Positions 1-7,313 of a stretch of DNA of 20,585 nt are shown piece after piece. The translations under genes and the position numbers were made by a program. Positions within the stretch are counted from its first letter, which is position 1; every line of letters starts with the position of its first letter. This stretch comes from Acidimicrobiia bacterium (GTDB lineage Bacteria > Actinomycetota > Acidimicrobiia > Spongiisociales > UBA5794). The stretch lies in the NCBI GenBank assembly GCA_013003515.1, contig JABDIW010000002.1, positions 1 through 20,585 of the forward strand, in the 5' to 3' direction. The notes below the pieces were generated by a model that was given only the letters and a program-made list of their open reading frames with translations, did not search any database and was not told where the DNA came from.

Positions 1-17
1 ACTCTGCGTACTGCCAT
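1..17 (-). CDS. Possible start of a gene downstream of gyrA (partial)
   Basis: On the minus strand an AGGAGG Shine-Dalgarno-like sequence (positions 28-33) lies 10 bases before an ATG (15-17) that opens a reading frame running off the left edge. Only five codons are visible (M-A-V-R-R), so no function can be assigned. In mycobacteria gyrA is often followed by a small membrane protein gene, but nothing here tests that. The ribosome-binding sequence sits in the loop and right arm of a small hairpin (26-39). Confidence 0.35.
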
Positions 18-112
18 GGGGTTCAGGCCTCCTCAGGCCACGAGCGAGTGTAGGGGCGCCATCTGGTCGCGCCGTGCAATGAAACGCCGCAACCTGGCGG
101 CCGGTTCCCGAC

Positions 113-2533
113 TCACTCGGTGGGCACCAGGGCGACTGCACTGACCCCGGCGTCGTCGCCGAGATTCATGACCTTCACCCCTGTGGCGTCACGACGCTGT
201 CTCGAGATGGACTTGACCGGCTGACGGATGACGATGCCGTCGGTGGAGGTCATGAAGACCTCGTCGGTGGCAGACACGCCTCGTGCAGCGACGAGAACGC
301 CCCGCACCCTCGTCAGCTTGATGGCCTTGACGCCCATGCCTCCCCGCTTCTGACGGGGGAAGTCGCCCATCTTGGTGCGCTTGCCGTATCCACCGGACGT
401 CACCAGGAGCACCTCTTCAGCCTCATCGGCGACCGCGCCGGCGACCACCTCATCGCCATCGCGCAGCTTGATGCCTCTGACACCCTGAGTGTCTCGGCCC
501 ATCGGACGGGCATCGGTCTCGGAGAAGCGAATTCCCTGACCGTTCTTGGTGAACATCATCAGGTCGCCCTCGCCGTTCGTGGCCCGGACTGCCACCACCT
601 CGTCGTCGTCCTGGAGCTTGATGGCGATGAGCACCGAGGTCCTCGAGTCGTACTCGGAGAACTTGGTGCGCTTCACCTGGCCTGACCGCGTGAACGCAAC
701 CAGGTACCGCGACGTCTCGTAGTCACGGGTGTCGATGATCGCCTGGATCCTCTCGTCCGGCTCCATCGGCAGCACCGATTGCACCATCACGCCCTGGGCC
801 GTTCGCTCCTTGATCGGCAGCTGATGCGCCCGGGTGCGGTACACCTTGCCCTTGTTGGTGAAGAACAGCAGATAGGAGTGGGCCGTGGTGTGGACGACGA
901 GCTCGATGAGGTCGTCCTCCTTCACCTTGGCGCCACGCACTCCGCGGCCGCCCCTCCCCTGGCTCTTGTAGATCGACGCCCGGGTCGCCTTGACGTATCC
1001 GCGGGCCGTCACCGACACGACCAGCTCCTCGTCGGCGATGAGATCCTCGAGGGACATCTCGCCCTCGTCGGGGATGATCCGGCTGCGGCGGGCATCGCCG
1101 AACTTCTCCTTGATGGCGCCGAGCTCGTCGGCCACGATCTCACGCCGCTTCTTCTCCGACTTGAGGATCGCCTTGAAGCCCTTGATCTGGTTGGCGAGGT
1201 CCTCGAACTCCTCGCGGAGCTTGCCGGTCTCCAGTGCCGTGAGCCGGCGCAGCGGCATGTCCAGGATGTGATTGGCCTGAACCTCGGACAGCGAGAACGC
1301 CGACATGAGGGCGGCACGAGCCACGGCCGTGTCATCCGACCCCCGGATGATCTTGATGACCTCATCGATGTTGTCGAGAGCGATGAGGAGGCCCTCGACG
1401 ATGTGGGAACGCTCCTCGGCCTTGCGCAACCGATAGGCGGTGCGCCGCTCGATGACCTCGAGCTGGTGAGCGATGTAGTGGTGGACCATGTCGGCGATGT
1501 TCAAGGTGCGCGGCACGTCATCGACCAGTGCCACGGCGTTCACCGAGAAGCTCTCTTCGAGCTGGGTGTGCTTGAACAGCTGGTTGAGGACCACCTGGGG
1601 AATGGCGTCCTTCTTCAGCTCGATGACGATGCGGATCCCGTGACGGTTCGACTCGTTGCGGAGATCCGAGATACCCGTGACGACCTTGTCCTTCACGAGA
1701 TCGGCGATCTTGGTGAGGATGCGGTCGATCGACACCTGATAGGGCACCTCGGTGACGATGATGGCCGTCTTGTTCTTGCGGACCTCCTCGACATCGGTGA
1801 CGGCGCGCATTCGCACCGAGCCGCGTCCGGTCAACAGCGCATCGGTGAGGCCCTTGGTCCCCACGATGTAGGCGCCGGTGGGGAAGTCGGGGCCCTTGAT
1901 GAACTCGGTGAGGTCGGCAGCCGTGGCGTCCGGGTTGTCGAGCGCATGGAGCACGGCGTCGGAGACCTCGGTGAGGTTGTGAGGGGCGATGTTGGTGGCC
2001 ATGCCGACGGCGATGCCGGTGGATCCGTTGACCAGGAGGTTGGGGAACCGGGCCGGCAACACGGTGGGCTGCTGACGCTCCCCCGAGTAGTTGTCGACGA
2101 AGTTGACGGTTTCCTCGTCGATCGACTCCAGCATGTGCATGGCGATCTGGGCGAGGCGGGCCTCGGTGTAGCGCATGGCGGCGGGCGGGTCGTCGACGGT
2201 GCCGAAGTTGCCCTGTGGCTCGACCAGCGGGTACCGGCTGGCGAAGTCCTGACCGAGGCGGACCATCGCGTCGTAGATGGCATCGTTGGAGTGTGGGTGG
2301 AACCAACCCATGACATCACCCACCACACGGGCGGACTTCCGGAACGGCGTCCCGGGGCGGATGCCGGAGTCGTACATCGAGTACAGGATGCGACGGTGCA
2401 CGGGCTTGAGCCCGTCGCGCACGTCGGGCAGGGCGCGCGAGACGATGACCGACATGGCGTACTCCAGGAAGGAGTCCTTCATCTCGGTCTGGATATCGAT
2501 TGGTTCTATGCGCGCTGCTGTGTCTTCAGGCAT
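113..2533 (-). CDS. gyrA: DNA gyrase subunit A
   Basis: Breakage-reunion subunit of DNA gyrase, which forms an A2B2 complex with GyrB and introduces negative supercoils. It has 806 residues, near the usual family length. The catalytic tyrosine is Y122 in AAMRYTEARL. The winged-helix/tower/coiled-coil core runs to about residue 500. The C-terminal wrapping domain begins near 505 and carries a GyrA-box at 525-531, here QGRGGRG instead of the usual QRRGGKG/QRRGGRG. The quinolone-pocket loop reads HPHSNDAIYD (79-88), where E. coli has HPHGDSAVYD, so the position of E. coli Ser83 is Asp84. The ATG start is preceded by GGAGAG, and only 15 bases separate it from the gyrB stop, so the two are very likely cotranscribed. 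Confidence 0.98.
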   Translation of the reverse strand: MPEDTAARIEPIDIQTEMKDSFLEYAMSVIVSRALPDVRDGLKPVHRRILYSMYDSGIRPGTPFRKSARVVGDVMGWFHPHSNDAIYDAMVRLGQDFASRYPLVEPQGNFGTVDDPPAAMRYTEARLAQIAMHMLESIDEETVNFVDNYSGERQQPTVLPARFPNLLVNGSTGIAVGMATNIAPHNLTEVSDAVLHALDNPDATAADLTEFIKGPDFPTGAYIVGTKGLTDALLTGRGSVRMRAVTDVEEVRKNKTAIIVTEVPYQVSIDRILTKIADLVKDKVVTGISDLRNESNRHGIRIVIELKKDAIPQVVLNQLFKHTQLEESFSVNAVALVDDVPRTLNIADMVHHYIAHQLEVIERRTAYRLRKAEERSHIVEGLLIALDNIDEVIKIIRGSDDTAVARAALMSAFSLSEVQANHILDMPLRRLTALETGKLREEFEDLANQIKGFKAILKSEKKRREIVADELGAIKEKFGDARRSRIIPDEGEMSLEDLIADEELVVSVTARGYVKATRASIYKSQGRGGRGVRGAKVKEDDLIELVVHTTAHSYLLFFTNKGKVYRTRAHQLPIKERTAQGVMVQSVLPMEPDERIQAIIDTRDYETSRYLVAFTRSGQVKRTKFSEYDSRTSVLIAIKLQDDDEVVAVRATNGEGDLMMFTKNGQGIRFSETDARPMGRDTQGVRGIKLRDGDEVVAGAVADEAEEVLLVTSGGYGKRTKMGDFPRQKRGGMGVKAIKLTRVRGVLVAARGVSATDEVFMTSTDGIVIRQPVKSISRQRRDATGVKVMNLGDDAGVSAVALVPTE

Positions 2534-2548
2534 GGCTCTCCAGGTGGA

Positions 2549-4474
2549 TCAGAAGTCCAGGAAACGGACGTCTTTGGCGTTCTGTTGGATGAATTCGCGA
2601 CGGGCTTCGACGTTGGTCCCCATGAGCACCGAGAACGTCTCCTCTGTGACGAACTCGTCTTCCAGCTGCACCTGCAGCATCGCCCGGTCGTCGGGGTCCA
2701 TGGTCGTTTCCCACAGCTCCTCGGCGTTCATCTCACCGAGGCCCTTGAACCGCTGGACCTTCAGCTTGCGGCCTTCCAGTTCGGTCTTGATCTCGTCGAG
2801 TCGCTCGTCGTTGTAGGCCCAGTGGGTCTTGCTCCCCGCCTTCACCGAGTACAGCGGTGGCTGAGCGATGTACATGTAGCCCGCATCGATGAGCTCCTTC
2901 ATCTGACGGAAGAAGAAGGTCAGCAGCAAGGTGCGGATGTGGGCGCCATCGACGTCGGCGTCGGTGAGGATCACGATCTTGTGATAGCGAGACTTCGACA
3001 GGTCGAACTCGTCGCCGATGCCGGTGCCGATTGCGGTGATCAGGCTCTGGATCTCATTGTTCTGCAGCACCTTGGCGAGCCGGCTCTTCTCGACGTTGAT
3101 GATCTTCCCCCGGATGGGGAGGATCGCCTGGAACTCGGAGTTCCGAGCCTGCTTGGCCGAGCCTCCTGCCGAGTCACCCTCCACGATGAACAGTTCGGAC
3201 AGCTCCGGGTCCTTGGATGAGCAGTCGGCGAGCTTGCCGGGAAGGCCGCCAGACTCGAGCGCCGACTTGCGGCGAGTGAGGTCACGGGCCTGACGGGCTG
3301 CCAATCGCGCCTTGGCCGCATTTGACGCCTTGTCCGTGATGCGGCGGCCGTCGCCAGGATGGCGCTCCATCCACTCGGGGAACAGCGAGTTCATGGCCTT
3401 CTCGACGAACGACCGGATCTCGGTGTTGCCCAGCTTGGTCTTGGTCTGGCCCTCGAACTGGGGCTGACGAACCTTGGCCGAGACGATGGCGGTGAGTCCC
3501 TCGCGGACGTCCTCGCCCTGCAGATTGGCGTCCTTCTCCTTGAGGATGTTGCGTCCCCTGGCGAAGTCGTTGAGCGCACGGGTCAACGCCTTGCGGAAGC
3601 CCTCCTCGTGCGTGCCACCCTCATGAGTGTTGATGTTGTTGGCGAACGACAGGACGGTCTCGGTGTAGCCACTGGTCCACTGCATGGCGATCTCGACCTC
3701 GGCCGTGTCCGACTTGTCCTCGAAGTAGGCCACCTGCTTGTGGATGGGCTCGCGGGTTCCGTTGAGGTGCTTCACGAAGTCGACGATGCCGCCCTTGTAC
3801 TGGAACGAGTCCTCGACGGGTTCCTCCCCACGTTCGTCGAGGAGTCTGATCTCCAGGCCCTTGTTGAGGAAGGCCATCTCGCGGAGACGACTCGAGACGA
3901 TGGTGTAGTCGTAGGTGGTGGACTCCTCGAAGACCTCCGGGTCGGCCCAGAAAGTGATGGTGGTGCCGGTGCGCTTGGCCGGCTTGCCCTTCTTGGGTTC
4001 CTTCGTGTCGGGCTTGCCGTACGAGTACTTCTGGGTCCAGCGCTGGCCGTCGCGCACGACCTCGGCCTCGAGCCTCGAGGACAACGCGTTGACCACGGAC
4101 ACTCCCACGCCGTGGAGGCCACCAGATACCGTGTAGGCGCCCTCTTCGAATTTGCCACCGGCGTGGAGCGTGGTCATGACGGTGGTGAGCGCCGACTGCT
4201 TGGTCTTCGCATGCCGATCGACGGGGATGCCGCGACCGTTGTCTTTGACCGAGACCCCACCGTCTTCTCTCAACGTGACATCGATGCGGGTGCAGAACCC
4301 GGCCATCGCCTCATCCACCGCGTTGTCGACGACCTCCCAGATGAGGTGATGGAGGCCGCGGGGGCCGGTCGAGCCGATGTACATGGCGGGGCGCTTCCGA
4401 ACCGCCTCGAGACCCTCCAGGATCGTGATGTTCTTGGCGTCGTAGGACGCGCTTGACGATTTCGTGGTGCTCAC
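2549..4474 (-). CDS. gyrB: DNA gyrase subunit B
   Basis: ATPase subunit of DNA gyrase, 641 residues. An N-terminal GHKL ATPase domain shows the catalytic Glu47 in LIWEVVDNA, the DNGRGIP motif at 78-84 and the glycine-rich lid GGLHGVG (118-124). The transducer domain follows, then a TOPRIM domain with EGDSAGGSA from residue 432 and the metal-binding DADVD from 505, and a C-terminal tail ending in VRFLDF that contacts GyrA. There is no large proteobacterial-type insertion. The start is GTG, with AAGGAG four bases upstream. A candidate promoter lies about 55 bases upstream, in the gap after dciA, so gyrBA may be transcribed separately from dnaN-recF-dciA. Confidence 0.98.
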   Translation of the reverse strand: MSTTKSSSASYDAKNITILEGLEAVRKRPAMYIGSTGPRGLHHLIWEVVDNAVDEAMAGFCTRIDVTLREDGGVSVKDNGRGIPVDRHAKTKQSALTTVMTTLHAGGKFEEGAYTVSGGLHGVGVSVVNALSSRLEAEVVRDGQRWTQKYSYGKPDTKEPKKGKPAKRTGTTITFWADPEVFEESTTYDYTIVSSRLREMAFLNKGLEIRLLDERGEEPVEDSFQYKGGIVDFVKHLNGTREPIHKQVAYFEDKSDTAEVEIAMQWTSGYTETVLSFANNINTHEGGTHEEGFRKALTRALNDFARGRNILKEKDANLQGEDVREGLTAIVSAKVRQPQFEGQTKTKLGNTEIRSFVEKAMNSLFPEWMERHPGDGRRITDKASNAAKARLAARQARDLTRRKSALESGGLPGKLADCSSKDPELSELFIVEGDSAGGSAKQARNSEFQAILPIRGKIINVEKSRLAKVLQNNEIQSLITAIGTGIGDEFDLSKSRYHKIVILTDADVDGAHIRTLLLTFFFRQMKELIDAGYMYIAQPPLYSVKAGSKTHWAYNDERLDEIKTELEGRKLKVQRFKGLGEMNAEELWETTMDPDDRAMLQVQLEDEFVTEETFSVLMGTNVEARREFIQQNAKDVRFLDF

Positions 4475-4529
4475 GGGGCTCCTTCAGTGCCGACTGCAGA
4501 GGCTGCGTCGGGCAATTGACACGCATGTA

Positions 4530-4558
4530 AGTATAGCTTCAGATCGCTTCTAATCGAA
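4530..4558 (-). promoter_or_regulatory. Candidate gyrBA promoter with repeats
   Basis: In the 132-base dciA-gyrB gap the minus strand shows TATACT (4530-4535) as a -10 element and a weak -35 TTCGAT (4553-4558), 17 bases apart. An inverted repeat GCTTC-TAATC-GAAGC (4546-4560) overlaps the -35 box, and a second GCTTC lies exactly 10 bases away at 4536-4540. The -10 match is good and the -35 match is poor. No transcript data are available. Confidence 0.45.
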
Positions 4559-4606
4559 GCCCAGTGACCCCAATGTCGACCACTATTGGCATCGTTCCAG
4601 GCCGTC

Positions 4607-4918
4607 TCAGCGTCGCTGACGGCCGCTGCCGACCACTTTGAGTGACACTGTCGACACTATTCCGGGTCCAATCGCCGCTTCGAGCCGCTCGATCAAGCCG
4701 TGGATGTCGTACTTCACCAGCGAGGCGGTGGCGCCCGAGTCGACGCCGACCACCAGGTGACCCTCCTGCAAGCTGAGTGGGCGGGTCCTTCCCGACCACG
4801 GTACGGCCGCAAGAGCGTCCCAATCAGTGGTCAACCGGTCGAGATGTCGAGCCGCAGCGACACCGATCCGGCTCAACACGAGGTCCATCACCTCATCGAG
4901 ACGCTGGGGCTCATACAC
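4607..4918 (-). CDS. dciA: DciA-type (DUF721) protein
   Basis: A 103-residue DUF721 protein. DciA is the widespread ancestral partner that helps load the replicative helicase DnaB in bacteria lacking DnaC/DnaI. The family pattern is visible: a Trp at the start of the core (W33), then a strand with GHLVVGVDSGATASLVKYD, a helix LIERLEAAIG, and a final beta strand VSLKVVGSG. The protein is short; the mycobacterial relative (Rv0004) is longer because of its N-terminal part. The GTG start overlaps the end of recF by 8 bases, so translational coupling is likely. The recF-dciA-gyrB order is the standard actinobacterial one. Assignment rests on the fold pattern plus position. Confidence 0.85.
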   Translation of the reverse strand: MYEPQRLDEVMDLVLSRIGVAAARHLDRLTTDWDALAAVPWSGRTRPLSLQEGHLVVGVDSGATASLVKYDIHGLIERLEAAIGPGIVSTVSLKVVGSGRQRR

Positions 4919-6035
4919 CGGCGTTCACCTCCGTGACGAGGCCCTCGGCGACCTGGAATGTCGTTCCCTTCATCGGAACATCATCTTGCCTGGCGGTAGT
5001 GACGAGAACCTGACCAGCCGGCAGCAACTCGACGACACCGTCGACCCGGCCGCTGTCGAGCTCGGAGAACACGTCATCCAGAAGCAACACCGGTGGGGTG
5101 CCCATGGAGTTCCTGACCAGCTCGTACGCTCCGAGACGCATGGCGAGAGCCATGGACCGCTGCTCGCCCTGACTCGCCTGAGTTCGGGTGGATCGCGATC
5201 CCAGGAGGAACGTGATGTCGTCTCGCTGCGGCCCCACGGTGGTCGAACGTCGCTCTCTGTCGACGCGGCGGCGCTCCCCGAGCCGCTGTGCGATGGCTGC
5301 CGCGATCGCCTCCGAAGAGCGGTCGATGTCCTTCAGGTCGGAGAATGGTTCGGCCCAGTTGGGCTCGTAGCGCCACCCCACCGATTCAGACCCACCGACT
5401 CTGGCGTAGGTGTCGGTCAGGACGGGCAAGAGCTTGTCGATGAGAGCGAACCGCGATGCGGCGACGCGGGAGCCGGTTCGCGACACCTCGTGGTCCCACG
5501 CATCGAGGTCCGCGTCCGATGTCTCCGGGCCGTGATTGCGGAGAAGCGCATTGCGTTGGCGGAGGGCACGTTCGAAATCCGACTGATCCTGGCGAGTCAC
5601 CGGAGACAGCTGAGCGGCGAGGTCATCGAGGTACTCACGGCGATACGCCGGTCCCCTCTTGACCATGTCGATGTCATCGGGGAGAAAGGCAACCACCGGA
5701 ACGTCGCCTGAGACGTCCGAGAACCGCTTCGGGCGCTTCGCATTGGCCAGGACCCTTCGGCGGCCCTCTCGAGGCAGCTCGACCTCCACGGTGTACTCAC
5801 CGGACGCCGTGGTGAACCCGCCCCGGATGATGGCGGCCTCGGCGCCGTCACGGATGAGGGCGTCGTCCGGGACCCGGCGGAACGACTTGAGGGCCGACAG
5901 ATACGACACGGCCTCGAGGACGGACGTCTTCCCGGCGCCGTTGCGGCCGACCAGGACGTTGAGGCCGGAACCCGGTCGCAGCTCCAGCTCTGGGTAGCTG
6001 CGGAAGTCCCTCAGGGACAACCAGGCGAGATGCAT
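4911..6035 (-). CDS. recF: DNA replication and repair protein RecF
   Basis: An SMC/ABC-like ATPase that binds gapped DNA and, with RecO and RecR, loads RecA. It has 374 residues, the usual length. Visible motifs are the N-terminal LRDFRSYPEL, Walker A GRNGAGKT (30-37), the ABC signature region SQGEQRS (288-294) and Walker B VLLLDD (316-321), followed by the D-loop SELD. The ATG start lies one base after the dnaN stop (TGA-C-ATG on the minus strand), so the two are translationally linked. The end overlaps dciA by 8 bases. Confidence 0.97.
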   Translation of the reverse strand: MHLAWLSLRDFRSYPELELRPGSGLNVLVGRNGAGKTSVLEAVSYLSALKSFRRVPDDALIRDGAEAAIIRGGFTTASGEYTVEVELPREGRRRVLANAKRPKRFSDVSGDVPVVAFLPDDIDMVKRGPAYRREYLDDLAAQLSPVTRQDQSDFERALRQRNALLRNHGPETSDADLDAWDHEVSRTGSRVAASRFALIDKLLPVLTDTYARVGGSESVGWRYEPNWAEPFSDLKDIDRSSEAIAAAIAQRLGERRRVDRERRSTTVGPQRDDITFLLGSRSTRTQASQGEQRSMALAMRLGAYELVRNSMGTPPVLLLDDVFSELDSGRVDGVVELLPAGQVLVTTARQDDVPMKGTTFQVAEGLVTEVNAGV

Positions 6036-6036
6036 G

Positions 6037-7116
6037 TCAGAGCCGGACGGGCATCAACAGGTACCGGAAGTCATCGCTGGCGGCACCACGCAACAAACCA
6101 GGCTTGAGCGGATCGACCGTCTCCAACACCACTTCGTCGCCCTTGGCAGCGGCGAGACCGTCCGTGAGGTACTTCGTGTTGAAGGCGACGGTCATCTCCT
6201 CGCCGTTGTACTCCCCCGGCACGTGCTCTGCCTCTTCCCCGACCTCCTGGCGAATCACGCTCAGCTCGAGACCTCCGGCAGTGAGCCCGAGCCGCACCGG
6301 GATGTGATCCTCGGCGACGAGTGAGGCGCGTCCCACAGCTTCCTGCAGAGCAGCCTTCTCGACCTTGAGCTGATAGGGATACCCCTCGGGGAGCAGCTGG
6401 CGGTAGTTGGGGAACGCAGCCTCTATGAGGCGCACCGTCACCGAGCCGAGATCGGACCGGAACCGCGCTTCGCGGCTCCCGAACGCCATGTTCCACTTGC
6501 CGTCACCGATCGTCCGGGACAACTCGCGCAGCGCCCGATACGGGACCAGGCTGGTGTCGCTGGGCGCCAATCCGTTGAGATCCCGTACCGCGAGCCGGTA
6601 GGAGTCCGTGGCAACCACCCGGAGATGATCATCCTCTGCCTCGAACAACACGCCGGTGAGCGTTGGCCGGGCCTCGTCGGTGGAGGCTGCAACGCCGACC
6701 TGGGAGATCGCCTCGAGCAACTCGGCGCCGTCGACGTCGACTCCGGGCCCGAGGTCGGGTTCGACGATCTCGGGGAAGTCGTCGACCTTGAGCTCACGGA
6801 GCTTGAAGCGCGGGCCGGATCCGGTGATCTCGACCTCACCGTCCGAGGCATCGATCGTGACGGCACCCGGTGGCAGCTTGCGCACCGCCTCGGACGCCAG
6901 CCGGGCAGGTATGACGGTTCGACCCTCGCTGAGTACTTCGACATCGACGGAGGTGCGCACGGTCACCTCGGTATCGGTGCCGGTGACGCGCAGGGTTCCT
7001 CCCTCGACCTCACACAACAGACCCTGGAGGATGGGAAGCGGCGACCGCGTACCGACACCCCGGCCGGCACGGGTCAGGACATCAGCGAGATCATCTCGTT
7101 CGGCTCGTATACGCAC
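6037..7116 (-). CDS. dnaN: DNA polymerase III beta subunit (sliding clamp)
   Basis: Ring-shaped processivity clamp that tethers the replicative polymerase and other partners to DNA. It has 359 residues, slightly short for the family. Recognisable segments include the domain-1 start MRIRAERDDLADVL, the domain-2 stretch RPTLTGVLFE, VVATDSYRLAV, and the conserved C-terminal end RYLLMPVRL, which forms part of the peptide-binding pocket. The start is GTG (7114-7116). AAGGAG lies 12 bases upstream, rather far, and a closer AGGA lies 7 bases upstream. The AT-rich unwinding region of oriC ends only about 20 bases before this start, so promoter, ribosome-binding site and origin are packed together. 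Confidence 0.97.
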   Translation of the reverse strand: MRIRAERDDLADVLTRAGRGVGTRSPLPILQGLLCEVEGGTLRVTGTDTEVTVRTSVDVEVLSEGRTVIPARLASEAVRKLPPGAVTIDASDGEVEITGSGPRFKLRELKVDDFPEIVEPDLGPGVDVDGAELLEAISQVGVAASTDEARPTLTGVLFEAEDDHLRVVATDSYRLAVRDLNGLAPSDTSLVPYRALRELSRTIGDGKWNMAFGSREARFRSDLGSVTVRLIEAAFPNYRQLLPEGYPYQLKVEKAALQEAVGRASLVAEDHIPVRLGLTAGGLELSVIRQEVGEEAEHVPGEYNGEEMTVAFNTKYLTDGLAAAKGDEVVLETVDPLKPGLLRGAASDDFRYLLMPVRL

Positions 7117-7313
7117 AGTCGTTTCCTACTCCTTCAGAAGGATATGTATATCAATAGTAGAGGTAGTAGTAGGCGGTGTGGATTGTGGACGGATCGGCAA
7201 AACCCCAGGTGAGAGGTGGTTTTCCCGTCCACACCCATGTGGGGAAGCGAGTCGGACAACTCGGGGTTTGCCCACAAGGGTCATCGGAAGGTCCCCTGGC
7301 GCTGTGGACAGCT
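7117..7313. other. oriC: Replication origin oriC (dnaN-dnaA intergenic)
   Basis: This 197-base gap contains six DnaA-box-like 9-mers, four of them with the TCCACA core. They are 7177-7185 (CAATCCACA, minus), 7184-7192 (CCGTCCACA, minus), 7225-7233 (CCGTCCACA, plus), 7238-7246 (TTCCCCACA, minus), 7268-7276 (TTGCCCACA, plus) and 7303-7311 (CTGTCCACA, minus). The actinobacterial consensus is about TTGTCCACA, so none is perfect. An AT-rich, TAG-repeat segment lies at the dnaN end. The dnaA-dnaN gap is the established oriC site in Streptomyces and Mycobacterium. Minus-strand genes to the left and mostly plus-strand genes to the right fit bidirectional forks leaving here. Confidence 0.9.
7138..7192 (-). 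promoter_or_regulatory. Basal unwinding element: tandem DnaA boxes, DnaA-trios, AT-rich DUE
   Basis: Read on the minus strand: two overlapping boxes CCGTCCACA and CAATCCACA (7192-7177), a four-base GC spacer CCGC (7176-7173), then trinucleotides CTA-CTA-CTA-CCT-CTA-CTA (7172-7155), then AT-rich sequence (about 7154-7138). In B. subtilis the same order (two boxes, GC cluster, CTA-type DnaA-trios, AT-rich tract) directs DnaA onto one strand for melting. The match in order and spacing is visible directly. Function is inferred. Confidence 0.8.

Noticed and set aside
779..3220. Plus-strand open frame of 813 codons opposite gyrA and gyrB
   Set aside because: It crosses the boundary of two certain genes, has low-complexity Leu/Gly/Asp/Val-rich content and no domain; it is a codon-bias shadow of high-GC genes.
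3359..4456. Plus-strand open frame of 365 codons opposite gyrB
   Set aside because: Fully antisense to the conserved ATPase region of gyrB, with no recognisable motif.
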